A stretch of 64,000 nucleotides of DNA from Aptenodytes patagonicus (GCF_965638725.1 NC_134951.1:1426001-1490000); one strand, 5' to 3'. Numbered from the stretch's first letter, positions 22,622 to 33,385 are shown. Notes: generated by a model from the letters alone, not told the origin. Numbers and translations: made by a program.

Positions 22622-24050
22622 CCGGCGGGACCGGCCCCGGCCCGGCCCGGCCCGCCCCCCCCCCGGTGCTCCCCCTCCGTCCCGTCCCGTCGCCCCCCCC
22701 CCCCCGCCGGTGCGCGGCGCCGGGGATGGGCGCGGCGCCGCTCGGCAGCGCCTCGCACGCCCCCCCCCGCGGGTGGGCATCGCCCTCCCAAAACTGGGGC
22801 GCGGGGGGGGGACGGGGACCTTGCACCCTCCCCGGGGTCCCCAGGACACCCCAAACCCGGGTGTTGCAATCTTGGAGGGGGGGGTAAAACCTCGCCGAAC
22901 GCTGCGCATCCCATTACCCCCCCCCAAACACCCCCCTCCCCGGGGACCCCTATTCCCCCTCCCGTGGGGTGCTGCCGTCGCGGGGCGGGGAGCTGGCGCG
23001 AACGGGACATCCCCTTCCCACCCGCGGCCGCGTACCCAGCGGGGGGCTGCGTGCGACACCCGCCCCCCCCCCCCCCCCCCGAGCTGCAACATCCCCCACT
23101 GCCAAGGGGGAAACTGAGGCACGGCTCCCCCCTCCCCCCCCCCCCCCCCCCGCTCCCGGCCATGGCCCCTCCCCGGCCCCACAGCCCGAAACTGCAGCTC
23201 CTTCCCGCCCCCCCCCGGGGCGATAAACAACTTCCCGGCTGCTGCCGGCGGCCCGGTGCCAAAACGCAGCCCCGGGAACTGGGGGGACTGGTTGGCGCCC
23301 AGCGAAGGGGCGGGGGCGGCGCCCGGGGGCTGGGAAGCTGCTTCCCCCCTCCCCCCCCCCCCCCCCCCCGCCAGGGGGAGGGAGGCGCCCACGGCCCCGC
23401 GGGACCGGAGCCTCGGGAGCGCTCCCCAGCCCGGCTGCAGCGCCCGCTCGGGAGGGTGCCAGGTACGGGACACGCGTGGGGGAGCGGGGATGCGTGTGCT
23501 CCCGGGGCCGTCTGCGGGACACGCGTGTGCACGGGGGCGCACGGGGGTGCACGATCTCCCGGGACTGTACGGGGGACATGTCGGTGCATGTTCTGCCGGG
23601 GCCGTGTGCGGGTCACGCGTGTGCACGGGGGGTGCAAGGCTTCCCGGGACCGTGGGTGGGACACGTGGGTGCGTGTTCTCCCGGGGCCGTGGGTGGGACG
23701 TGGGGTGCATGCTCTCCCCGGAGCGTTCGGGGCTGGTGTGGGGGGTCTCTCCCCTCTGCCTCAATCCGCACCTCAGGAGCCCCAGGCCGGGTGGGATCTG
23801 GCCTGGGCCGGCGATGGCCGCGGGGAAGGTGGGTGCAGGCTCTGGGGGTGGGGGGCTGCTGCTTCACCCAGCCCCCTGCTCCCCCCCCTTTCCAAGGGCT
23901 TCACACCCCGCTCTGCTCCCCGCAGCCCCACCGCACGTGGAAGAAGGGGACGTCTCCGGAGCAGGCGCCATCTCCGGAGCAGGCGCCATCTCAGCTGTGA
24001 CCTTGCCGCCATCCTCCCCCTGAGAGAGGCCTGACCAACCTTCCTCTTCC
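22622..24050. promoter_or_regulatory. CpG-dense region between CLU promoter and pol-derived frame
   Basis: Very GC- and CpG-rich DNA with many poly-C runs (for example 23060-23080, 23130-23150, 23350-23370). It includes a degenerate tandem array at about 23460-23720. It looks like a CpG island that could serve CLU leftward and whatever is transcribed rightward. No conserved coding exon is evident; the long open frames come from low-complexity sequence. Confidence 0.4.
23460..23720. repeat. degenerate GC-rich minisatellite
   Basis: Five to six imperfect units of roughly 40-55 bp built on CTCCCGGGGCCGT, then GGGACACGCGTG and GTGCACGGGG. Confidence 0.7.
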
Positions 24051-24287
24051 TCCCCAGGCACAGAGCAGCCTTGTAACCCTTTTGCTGCTGCTCCTGCCGG
24101 TGCTGGCACAGACAGACATCCCTTGCTCCCCGTGCCGTGGTGGTGGGAGGCGAAGGCGAGGGGCCGGCGGGGTGACACCCAGTTTCCTTCCTGGTTTTCG
24201 GGGCGATGGCCTGTTTCTGGAGCAGGAAGGACAAGCGGAAAGGGGGGTCTCCCCTCACCACCGGCCTCGCAAGCGGCGGATTTGGGG

Positions 24288-27200
24288 ATGTTTATCCAGG
24301 AGAGCGGTCCCAAGCCCCGGGTGGAAGATGCCGTCCCCTGGCAGCCGGCGGTGGGGGACCCGGAGGAGGAGTTTGCCACGTTCTGCCGGATCCGGCGCTG
24401 CGGTAAAGGCCAGCGGCTGAGCAGGGCCCTGCGCTTGCTCTGGCACGTGGCACAGTTGAAGGATGGGAGCAAGCAGCGCAGGGCTTCCCAAGGAGCCAAG
24501 GAGAGCCGGAGAGCCACCGGGATGCGGGCACAGGCTGCCGAGAGAGGCGCCGAGCTGGAGGGGAAAGCACCGGGGCTGCCAGAGGAGCCGGGGAACTGCC
24601 AAAAAGCCACCCGAGGTGGGGAAGCCCAACAGGAAGAGCAGGTGGCCTTGGTGACGGCGGTGAACGTCCGCAGCACGGTCCCACGCCTTGGGGAAGACGG
24701 TTGGGATGAGGTGATTGTCGGGCGCGAAGCACGGGATGGGGATGTGCTGAGGGGAGGTGGCGGCCACGGGGATGAGATGGGTCAAACTCAGCCCGTGGTC
24801 CAGGCAGGCGCCAGCGCTGATGAGGAGGGAAGGACCACCGGCTCGCCCCGGAGCCTGGGGTTGTGGGTGGAAGACAAGGATGCTGCCACCATCCCTCGAG
24901 GGGACGGGCAGGACTTTAACCCTCCGTCAGCAGAGGGAAGGTCTGGGGGGGAGCGGAGGAGGCAAGTGTGGGAGAAGCTGCAGCGCCTGGGAGAAGACAT
25001 GGCGAGGTGGGAAGGGAGATCCGTGAGAGACCTGGCGGTCAGGCTGATGGAGGTGAGCCTGCAGACAGAAACCAAGACGTACCCTATGGAGACAGGGAAC
25101 GAGAGCGACCGGCAGGAGCAAGGGCAGGGGGTGGCGAGAGCCCGGGTGGGTAGCTCAGAGGAGGTGGGTGCTTTGGTGGACACCCGTGCGGACGTCACCA
25201 CGGTGCATCAGCGCCTGCGGCTGCAGGACCTTGCCGTGTACCACGACGACCCCATCTCCATCGGTGGGACCGTGTACGGGGATGATCAGCACCTGCCCGC
25301 CATGCCGGAGCCATTTGGGAACGAGCAGATCTGGGAGGACCCTGATGATGACCTCCTGGAGCAGGGAGATCCACCAGCTCTTCCTAGGCCCGCAGCGATG
25401 GTCTGTCTCATGATGGTCAAGAGCAAAGAGCAGTGGAGGGAGGAATTCCCGGACGTGTGGGCGCAATACGAGATGGACTGTGGGCTGGTGTCCGAGGAGG
25501 AGGAGGTGAGCGGGGCACCGGTGCCCTTCCAGTGGCAACCCCCATTTCCAGCAGACGTGGAAGACGCGGTGGCGAGCATCCTGCAGGACCTGCTGGATGG
25601 TGGCGTGGTGGTGAAAGGCATCTCTTCCTCCAATAGCCCTTTATGGCCCATCCGAAAGGCCAACGGGAGGACGTGGCGCCTGACGCTGAATTGCAAAGCT
25701 GTCAACAGGGCCACCCCCATGACGGTGGCTCCGGTGGTCCTGGACAGGACCAAGCTCGTCGCAACCCTCAGCCCCGAGAGCAGGTATTTCTCGGTGGTGG
25801 ATCTAGCGAACTCCTCCTTCGCCATCCCCTTGGCAGCAGGCTCCAGAGCCAGGTTTGCCTTCACCTTCTGGGACCAGCAGTACCTCTTCACCCGGCTGCC
25901 CCAGGGCTTTCACAGCACCACCTCCATTGTGCACCGGCGGGTGGCTCAGATGTTGTCCCAGCTGGCCCGAGGAGATCAACCTTGGGTTTTTTCCTACGTC
26001 GATGACATCCTCATCGCTGGGAAAAGCCAAAAGGAAACCAAAGCCCGAACGAGGAGAGTCCTGAAGCTGATCCAAAAAACAGGCTTTAAAGCCAAGTTTG
26101 AGAAGGCGCAGCTCGTCCAGCCCAAGGTGGACTACCTGGGGATGACAATCGGGGCCGAGGGGAGAGAGATCCAGGCCAGCAAGCTGGAGGCCATCAGCAA
26201 AGCGCCCTGCCCGTGGGATGTCCACAGCCTCCGCTCGCTGCTCGGGCAGTTTGGCTCTTTGCAGGATCACATCCCCGGCTACTGGGAGCTGGCCCGGCCG
26301 CTCCACCGCCTCACCACGGAGCGGGTTGGATGGGAATGGGGACCGGAGCAGGAGCAGGCGCTGAGCCGCCTGAAACACGCCGTCCTGGCAGCACCCACCC
26401 TGCGATTCCCCGATAAGTCCCAGCCCTTCGTTATCAGGTTAACAACCAGCAGAGAGGTGGTAGGAGCCGCCTTGCTGCAGGAGGATGAACGGGGCCGGCT
26501 GGTCCCGGTAGGACACAGCTCCCGCATCCTGAAGGACCACAGGGTCTCCTACCTGCCGCAGGAGAAGGGGTGCCTGGCGGCGGTCTGGGCCGTGCAGGCA
26601 TTCAAGACCCTCACGGGGCCGGCCCCCATCCTCATCCAGATGCCCCATTCCCCTTGGAAGTATCTCCTATGGGGCGAAGCGTTGGGGTCCCGTGGGACAA
26701 ACCCGCACCCGGCGCGGTGGACTCTGCTGCTGGTGAACGGGGGGGCGATGGCAAGGGGACCCCAGCCTGAGAGGAGACACCCCCCCGGCACCCCAGTCCC
26801 TGCCGCTCCCCCCCTGCGGCTGCTGCCCTCCCACGTCCCCAAGGCCAACGTGTGGTTCACAGCCAGCGAGAAGGTTTGCTCCGTCGGCTTTGCTGCGGCC
26901 AACCTGGAAGAGCGGTGGCTGCTGGGGGTGGCCGAGGGCGGTTCGGTGCCGGACGCGGAGCTGGTGGCCCTCGGGCAGCTCCTGCGCCGTCACCGATGCT
27001 CCTCGCCCCTCTATTTGTACACCGGCTGCTGGTCCTTGGTGGAGAGGTTGCAAAGCCAGGTCGGCAAGTGGGAGCGGGGGCCATGGGCGAGCCCCAGCGA
27101 GGGTCCATGGCCGAGCGTCCTGCAGTGGGTCCACGCCAACCCAGGGATGCTGCACATCAGGTACGTGGGAGGGGATGGGAGCGAGGACCCGGAGGAGAGG

Positions 27201-28073
27201 GAGTGGAGCCAGAAAGTGGGCAGGAGGGCCAGGGCGATGTCTGGCAGAGCCGTGAGCAGCCAGCAAATCTGGGAGCCTTCGAAGCACGAAAAGCAAGAAA
27301 TAATCGCCCAGTGTCATAGCTGGTTGCACGAGGGGGTGCAGGGGACCCTGGCAAGGGTGCGGCAGGTTGCGCCCTGGGAAGGTGACAGCGGGCAGGTGGC
27401 CCGCTGGGTGCAGAACTGCCTGAACTGTGCTGCAGGGGGGGACGGAGCAGGCAAGGTGCTGCCCCAGCGGGCAGAGGGGCCGTGGTCGCAGCTCCAGCTG
27501 GGCTACATCAGCGGCCTCCCCGAGACCGAGGAGGGGCACCGCTCCCTCTTGGTGGTGGAGGATGAGTTTTCGGGGTGGGTGGAAGCCTTCCCGATGCGGG
27601 AGAGGACGGCGGAGGAGATGGCCGAGGTGCTCCGCGAGGAGGTTTTTGCACGGTACGGGACTCCTCGTGCCATCCGTTCGCCGCATGTGCCACGCTTCCT
27701 CCGGGATCCCGTGTGGCTGGTGATGGCGGCATCCGGCGCGGAGCTCCCGTGGGACATCCTGCAGTCCGGCCAGGCGGGACCGGCCACGGCAGCCCTGCAG
27801 CGGCTGGCCCAGGGGGCCGGCAAAGAGTGGGCGAAGATGCTCCCCTTGATCCTGGCGGGGATCAGGTCCGTATGGGCGCAGGAAGCGGTGCTAACCCCGT
27901 ACCAAATTATTTTTGGTTTCCCATTGGAGATGCGGTGGGGATGCGAGGGGGGCGTCTGCCCCCAGGGCAATGTCCTCCCCTGGCTCAGCCGGCTGCAGGA
28001 GGACGGGGCCGGCTACAAGCACCGGACCGAAGCCGCGCTGCTGAGGGGCTGCCCGGAGGGGGATGCTCCGTGA
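24288..28073 (+). CDS. retroviral pro-pol-derived long frame (possible host gene)
   Basis: One unbroken frame of 1,261 codons from the first in-frame ATG; the frame is open a further 55 codons or more upstream, so the true start is uncertain. Parts in order (residues from this ATG): 1-290 of no recognised family, charged and Glu/Arg-rich; about 290-320 aspartic-protease-like; about 445-705 reverse transcriptase with LPQGF (537) and YVDD (570); about 710-780 and 850-930 connection/RNase H-like; about 1000-1050 integrase zinc-binding-like; about 1067-1215 integrase core-like. Family is Retroviridae-type pol; the WGPEQEQAL stretch recalls ERVL-class pol, but class is uncertain. No LTR pair, gag or env was recognised, so the copy is old. 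It looks whole as a frame (no breaks seen). GC-rich like its neighbours. A domesticated gene is my inference; enzymatic activity cannot be judged. Confidence 0.75.
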   Translation: MFIQESGPKPRVEDAVPWQPAVGDPEEEFATFCRIRRCGKGQRLSRALRLLWHVAQLKDGSKQRRASQGAKESRRATGMRAQAAERGAELEGKAPGLPEEPGNCQKATRGGEAQQEEQVALVTAVNVRSTVPRLGEDGWDEVIVGREARDGDVLRGGGGHGDEMGQTQPVVQAGASADEEGRTTGSPRSLGLWVEDKDAATIPRGDGQDFNPPSAEGRSGGERRRQVWEKLQRLGEDMARWEGRSVRDLAVRLMEVSLQTETKTYPMETGNESDRQEQGQGVARARVGSSEEVGALVDTRADVTTVHQRLRLQDLAVYHDDPISIGGTVYGDDQHLPAMPEPFGNEQIWEDPDDDLLEQGDPPALPRPAAMVCLMMVKSKEQWREEFPDVWAQYEMDCGLVSEEEEVSGAPVPFQWQPPFPADVEDAVASILQDLLDGGVVVKGISSSNSPLWPIRKANGRTWRLTLNCKAVNRATPMTVAPVVLDRTKLVATLSPESRYFSVVDLANSSFAIPLAAGSRARFAFTFWDQQYLFTRLPQGFHSTTSIVHRRVAQMLSQLARGDQPWVFSYVDDILIAGKSQKETKARTRRVLKLIQKTGFKAKFEKAQLVQPKVDYLGMTIGAEGREIQASKLEAISKAPCPWDVHSLRSLLGQFGSLQDHIPGYWELARPLHRLTTERVGWEWGPEQEQALSRLKHAVLAAPTLRFPDKSQPFVIRLTTSREVVGAALLQEDERGRLVPVGHSSRILKDHRVSYLPQEKGCLAAVWAVQAFKTLTGPAPILIQMPHSPWKYLLWGEALGSRGTNPHPARWTLLLVNGGAMARGPQPERRHPPGTPVPAAPPLRLLPSHVPKANVWFTASEKVCSVGFAAANLEERWLLGVAEGGSVPDAELVALGQLLRRHRCSSPLYLYTGCWSLVERLQSQVGKWERGPWASPSEGPWPSVLQWVHANPGMLHIRYVGGDGSEDPEEREWSQKVGRRARAMSGRAVSSQQIWEPSKHEKQEIIAQCHSWLHEGVQGTLARVRQVAPWEGDSGQVARWVQNCLNCAAGGDGAGKVLPQRAEGPWSQLQLGYISGLPETEEGHRSLLVVEDEFSGWVEAFPMRERTAEEMAEVLREEVFARYGTPRAIRSPHVPRFLRDPVWLVMAASGAELPWDILQSGQAGPATAALQRLAQGAGKEWAKMLPLILAGIRSVWAQEAVLTPYQIIFGFPLEMRWGCEGGVCPQGNVLPWLSRLQEDGAGYKHRTEAALLRGCPEGDAP

Positions 28074-28262
28074 CCGTAGCCCCCCGGCTCCTCCATGAGA
28101 TTGCTGTCTGTGTGTGTGTTGTCTATCATGGTTTGGGGAGAAAATGGGTGTACTGGGCTTGGCGGGGGGGGGGGGGTTGGCAGGACTGGGGAGCTTTTAG
28201 GCAGGGCTACGCGATGCGCAACCGCTTCTTGCTATGGCGTTCAAGCGCAGGGAGGGAAGACT
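28074..28262. other. spacer after pol-derived frame
   Basis: Short stretch with a TG run and a G homopolymer near 28163-28177; GTGTACTGGGCTTGGCGGG near 28148 resembles the start of the LTR fragments that follow. Confidence 0.4.
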
Positions 28263-28745
28263 TGCTGGGTATACTGGTTTTGACTGGGATGGAGTTGGGT
28301 TTTTTCATAGCATCCAGCACGGTGCTGGGCTCTCCAGCTGTGACCCCAACAGCGCTGGGAGCACTGGGATGGTGTTGCCATCCCCAGTCCTGCGGGGCTC
28401 GGGGGGGCTGGGCCAGCTTTTGCTCGGGACCGTGGGAGATGGTGAGCGATGGCGTTCGCATCACTTGCTCTGATTTCTTTATTTTCTTTCCCTCTTTTTC
28501 CACTTCTCCTTCATTTATTAAACAATTTTTATCTCGACCCACAAGGTTTCTTGCTTTTCCTCTTCCTTTCTGTACTGGGTTTGGCTGGGATAGAGTTAAA
28601 TTCTTCATAGAAGAATGTGGTTTGGATTTGGGGTGAGAACAGCGTTGATAACAGAGGGATGCTTTAGTTATCGCAGTGCTTGCACAGCGTCAAGGCCTTT
28701 TCTGCTTCTCACACTCCGCTGCCCACGGGAGTTCACCCGCAACAC
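28263..28745 (+). mobile_element. avian ERV LTR fragments
   Basis: Two partial, decayed copies of a bird endogenous-retrovirus LTR. One starts TACTGGTTTTGACTGGGATG (about 28268) and ends near 28570 in a TTATTAAAC...ATCTCGACCCACAAGG-type tail. The second starts TACTGGGTTTGGCTGGGATA (about 28573) and fades after about 28740 (GTCAAGGCCTTTTCTGCTTC). There is no matching LTR upstream of the pol-derived frame, so these are separate later insertions. Family assignment (ERVL-like) is from memory of the motif. Confidence 0.55.
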
Positions 28746-28963
28746 CAGGGAATCACATCTCGAGGCTCAGCAGCCTTTGGGAGCGGTGGAGGAGGAGAGA
28801 GGAGCCACCAGTGTCCAACACCGGAGTCTCAACCCCAGTTAGTGACCTCCAGGTGATCATCTGATGCTCCTCATGGTCTTCAAAGGGTTGTGGGTCCGTA
28901 TCCTCCATCTTTCCTGGTGGTTCTCAGGTTATAGCTCTCCAAGCCCCTCTGCTACTTAAAATC

Positions 28964-29030
28964 ATAGAAATCATAGAATCATTTAGGTTGGAAAAGACCC
29001 TTAAGGTCGTCGAGTCCAACCATTAAACCA
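28964..29030 (-). mobile_element. CR1 LINE 3'-end fragment
   Basis: AATCATAGAATCATTTAGG and the following GGTTGGAAAAGACC, then GTCGAGTCCAACC, is the reverse complement of a CR1 3' end. Only about 70 bp remain. Confidence 0.85.
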
Positions 29031-29278
29031 AATGATGAAGGCAGTGGAGGGCGACCACAAGCCCTGTGGGTGCACAGACCCTGGGAACCCCAAGCTCTGG
29101 TCCATAAGCTGGTTGAAGCCAAAGGAGCAGTGAGGTGGGAGCTGTGGGCTCACCTGGGGACCCCCAAACAAAGAGCTGCACTTGATGGCAGGATCCGGTG
29201 CGCGGCACGTAGCCCAGGGGCTGGTAGCCCAGGGACTCATGGCAGGGACCCATCTGCCACCCCAGCAGAAGTATATTT
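29031..29278. other. unique spacer between CR1 fragments
   Basis: About 250 bp of single-copy sequence with nothing recognisable. Confidence 0.5.
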
Positions 29279-30648
29279 ATAGAATCATAGAATCACAGAA
29301 TGGTTTGGGTGGGAAGGGACCTCTAAAGGTCATCTAGTCCAACCCCCCTGCCGTGGGCAGGGACATCTGCAACTAGAGCAGGTTGCTCAGAGCCCCGTCC
29401 AGCCTGACCTGGAATGTTTCCAGGGATGGGGCATCCACCACCTCTCTGGGCAACCTGGGCCAGTGCTTCACCACCCTCAGTGTAAACGATTTCTTCCTTC
29501 TACCTAGTCTGAATCTCCCCCCCTTTAGTTTAAAGCCATTCCCCCTTGTCCTGTCACAACAGGCCCTGCTAAAAAGTCTGTCCCCATCTTTTTTATAAGC
29601 CCCCTTTAAGTACTGACAGGCTGCAGTAAGGTCTCCCCGGAGCCTTCTCTTCTCCAGGCTGAACGACCTCAACTCTCTCAGCCTTTCTCCATAGCAGAGG
29701 TGTTCCATCCCCCTGATCATCCTCGTGTCCCTCCTCTGGACCCGCTCCAACAGGTCCGTGTCTTTCCCGTGCTGAGGACCCCAGAGCTGGACGCAGTGCT
29801 GCAGGGGGGGTCTCAGCAGAGCAGAGCAGAGGGGCAGAATCCCCTCCCTCGACCTGCTGGCCACGCTGCTGGTGGTGCAGCCCAGGATACGATTGGCCTT
29901 CTGGGCTGCGAGAGCACATTGCCAGCTCATGTCCAGCTTTTCACCCACCAGTCCCCCCAAGTCCTTCTGGGCAGGGCTGCTCTCCATCCCTTCATCCCCC
30001 GGCCTGGATTGATACCGGGGGTTGCCCCGACCCAGGGGCAGGACCTTGCCCTTGGCCTTGTTAAACCTCATGAGGTTCACACGGGCCCACTTCTCCAGCT
30101 TGTCCAGGTCCCTCTGGATGGCATCCCGTCCCTCTGGCGTGTCGACCGCACCGCTCAGCTTGGTGTCATCTGCAAACTTGCTGAGGGTGCACTCGATCCC
30201 ACTGTCTATGTCACTGATGAAGATATTAAACAGCACCGGTCCCAGTACGGACCCCTGAGGGACACCACTTGTCACTGGTCTCCATCTGGACATTGAGCCG
30301 TTGACCACTACCCTCTGGATGCGACCATGCAGCCAATTCCTCATCCACCAAACAATCCACCCATCAAATCCGTATCTCTCCAGTTTAGAGAGAGAGATGT
30401 TGTGGGGGACCGTGTCAAAGGCCTTACAGTCATCCAGACAGACGACATCTGTGGCCCTTCCCGTGTCCACTGATGCAGTCGCTCCATCATAGAAGGCCAC
30501 TAGGTTGGTCAGGCAGGACTTGCCCTTGGTGAAGCCATGCTGGCTGTCTTGAATCACCTCCCTGTCCTCCATGTGCCTTAGCAGAGCTTCCAGGAGGATC
30601 TGTTCCATGATCTTCCCAGGCACAGAGGTGAGGCTGACTGGCCTGTAG
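29279..30648 (-). mobile_element. CR1 LINE, 5'-truncated, ORF2 C-terminal half open
   Basis: Non-LTR retrotransposon in minus orientation. The 3' end with repeated TCTATGATTC-type octamers lies at 29279-29300. The element reads leftward from about 30648, where it is truncated on the 5' side. One open frame of about 420 codons ends at 29373 and covers the reverse transcriptase palm and C-terminal part: [37 protein letters not shown], the catalytic box FADDTKLSG, and the [13 protein letters not shown]-terminal motif. The frame being open suggests a fairly young copy. It shares the 3' region, at high identity, with the CR1 at 31.3-33.4 kb, but the two have different 5' truncation points, so they are probably independent insertions. 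Confidence 0.93.
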
Positions 30649-31291
30649 TTCCCTGTGCTTATATTTAGCGCATATTTAGTGCTTCTGCGGCAAGCCGGCA
30701 GCCCAAACGCTGAGTCAGGACAGATGCAAGACAGCAACCCCGCCGCTGATTTAGCACCAGCATTTAGCCGGCTGGTAAATCCCGTAGCAAGGCGGCGGTT
30801 AAAATAGCTGCAGCCAAAGGAAGACGGGATCGGCTGAGTTGGACATCTCTGGATCGGCTCCACCAGCCGTGAGTCATCAGGGACGGCCTGAACGGGCTGA
30901 GGAAGAGCAGCAAACTACAGCCGCCGAGGATGAGGATGGTGGGAAGAAGACCTCAGCTACCAGCAAGCATCCTCCGGCAGCCACCTCATGAACCCCGAAA
31001 GGATGCCATGGGCTGGGGCATCGAAGGACACAACCGCTGCAGGAGCATCACTTGTGGGGCTCTGGCGATTAAAAAATTATCGTGATAGGCCTTGGCATGT
31101 TCTCCGGTACAACGTGGTGGGGAAAGCCTGGGGACGGAGCAGAGGGACCCCAAAAATGCTCCCAGAAATGGCCAGGGGGGAGTGAGGGAGAGGCTCTGGG
31201 ACCCAAAAACATGGGATGGGGATGTCCAGGAGCCACGTCCGAGTGAGAAGAGGCAGACAGGCACTGGTAGGGGGAATATTATAGAAAATCA
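30649..31291. other. unique spacer between two CR1 copies
   Basis: About 640 bp of single-copy sequence of moderate GC content. No gene, RNA or repeat recognised. Confidence 0.5.
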
Positions 31292-33385
31292 ACCAATATA
31301 GAATCATCGAATCACAGAACGGTTTGGGTGGGAAGGGACCTCTAAAGGCCATCTAGTCCAACCCCCCTGCCGTGGGCAGGGACATCTGCAACTAGAGCAG
31401 GTTGCTCAGAGCCCCGTCCAGCCTGACCTGGAATGTTTCCAGGGATGGGGCATCCACCACCTCTCTGGGCAACCTGGGCCAGTCTCTCACCACCCTCAGC
31501 ATAAACAATTTCTTCCTTATATCCAGTCTGAATCTCCCCTCTTTTCGTTTAAAGCCATTCCCCCTTGTCCTGTTGCTACAGGCCCTGCTAAAAAGTCTGT
31601 CCCCATCTCTCTTGTAAGCCCCCTGTTACGACCCAGACTGGGTGACTCAGGGGGTCGTAGCGGTTTCGTGATTCCCTTGGGCTAAATTAAGGTGAAACGA
31701 CACCAGGCGATCAATTAAATGCTTTATTTTTGGAGCATGCAACTGAAACTTGGAAAGCGTAATAATAGGCGGCGTGGATTCTATTGAGGCATTTATAAGA
31801 AGGAAAGGAAAGAGAAGAAAAGGAGAGAGAGAGGGCGATCACCACCCTTGGATCCCGCGATGACGATGACGGACGTGGCAATCCTCCGGTGATGGGTGCG
31901 CGCGCGGCTCCTTGGAGTTGTGCCTTTTGTAGTCTGGTTCCCACCTCTCGGGGAGTCACGTAGCTCCTGATCCTTTGTGCAGGCACCGTTGGGGGCGGGG
32001 GGGGTGGTCGTGGGCCCCTTCCTCAAATGAACTCCGTATGACCTCTGGCCATACGTGCTGTGTTGTCATGCCAGGCTTATCAGAACATGGAACCGCGCAC
32101 CCTCCGGTGCACCCTCCGCATCCTGGGTTATCTGACCCCTCGTTTAAGGTTTATCGCTGCTATGCAGACCGTGACTTGTTTTACTACAATGTTTGAGACA
32201 TTGACTCTTTCAGTCTCTCACACCCCCTTTAAGTACTGACAGGCTGCAATAAGGTCTCCCCGGAGCCTTCTCTTCTCCAGGCTGAACGACCCCAACTCCC
32301 TCAGCCTTTCTCCATAGCAGAGGTGTTCCAGCCCTCTGGTCATCCTCATGTCCCTCCTCTGGACCCGCTCCAACAGGTCCATGTCTTTCCCGTGCTGAGG
32401 ACCCCAGAGCTGGACGCAGTGCTGCAGGAGGGGTCTCAGCAGAGCAGAGCAGAGGGGCAGAATCCCCTCCCTCGACCTGCTGGCCACGCTGCTGGTGGTG
32501 CAGCCCAGGGTACGATTGTCCTTCTGGGCTGCGAGCGCACATTGCCGGCTCATGTCCAGCTTTTCACCCACCAGTCCCCCCAAGTCCTTCTGGGCAGGGC
32601 TGCTCTCCATCCCTTCATCCCCCAGCCTGGATTGATACTGGGGGTTGCCCCGACCCAGGTGCAGGACCTTGCACTTGGCCTTGTTGAACCTCATGAGGTT
32701 CACACGGGCCCACTTCTCCAGCTTGTCCAGGTCCCTCTGGATGGCATCCCGTCTCTCTGGTGTGTTGACCGCACCGCTCAGCTTGGTGTCATCTGCAAAC
32801 TTGCTGAGGGTGCACTCGATCCCACTGTCTATGTCACTGATGAAGATATTAAACAGCACTGGTCCCAGTACGGACCCCTGAGGGACACCACTCGTCACTG
32901 GTCTCCATCTGGACATTGAGCCGTTGACCACTACCCTCTGGATGCGACCATGCAGCCAATTCCTCATCCACCAGACAGTCCACCCATCAAATCCGTATCT
33001 CTCCAGTTTAGAGAGAGAGATGTTGTGGGGGACCGTGTCAAAGGCCTTACAGTCATCCAGACAGACGACATCTGTGGCCCTTCCCGTGTCCACTGATGCA
33101 GTCGCTCCATCATAGAAGGCCACTAGGTTGGTCAGGCAGGACTTGCCCTTGGTGAAGCCATGCTGGCTGTCTCGAATCACCTCCCTGTCCTCCATGTGCC
33201 TTAGCAGAGCTTCCAGGAGGATCTGCTCCATGATGTTCCCAGGCACAGAGGTGAGACTGACTGGCCTGTAGTTCCCCGGGTCTTCCTTTTTTCCCTTTTT
33301 AAAACTGGGGGTGATGTTTCCCCTTTCCCAGTCAGTGAGAACTTCACCGGACTGCCACGACTTCTCAAATACAACGGATATTAAT
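31292..33385 (-). mobile_element. CR1 LINE split by a solo LTR
   Basis: Minus-orientation CR1 in two parts, 31292-31623 (3' UTR and end of ORF2) and 32223-33385 (reverse transcriptase region), interrupted by the LTR at 31624-32222. The upstream part is open for about 390 codons, from [19 protein letters not shown] through [15 protein letters not shown] and FADDTKLSG to the [12 protein letters not shown] motif. It is 5'-truncated near 33385. It carries more of the N-terminal reverse transcriptase than the copy at 29.3-30.6 kb. Confidence 0.93.
31624..32222 (-). mobile_element. solo LTR nested in CR1 (5 bp target duplication)
   Basis: A 599 bp insert begins TGTTACGACC and ends CTCTCACA (TG...CA ends). 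It is flanked by CCCCC at 31619-31623 and 32223-32227; the undisturbed CR1 copy has this run once. An AATAAA on the minus strand (near 31722-31727) suggests the LTR reads leftward. The 5 bp duplication fits an ERVL-type (class III) element. No internal retroviral sequence is present, so it is a recombined solo LTR, younger than the CR1 it sits in. Confidence 0.88.

Noticed and set aside
21944-24034. A 696-codon frame running through the (GGGAA)n tract into the CpG-dense region
   Set aside because: The middle is a pentanucleotide repeat and the rest is Pro/Arg/Gly low-complexity sequence across the CLU promoter.
28263-28745. LTR fragments as the 3' LTR of the pol-derived frame
   Set aside because: No matching LTR lies upstream and the fragments look like a common avian ERV family inserted independently.
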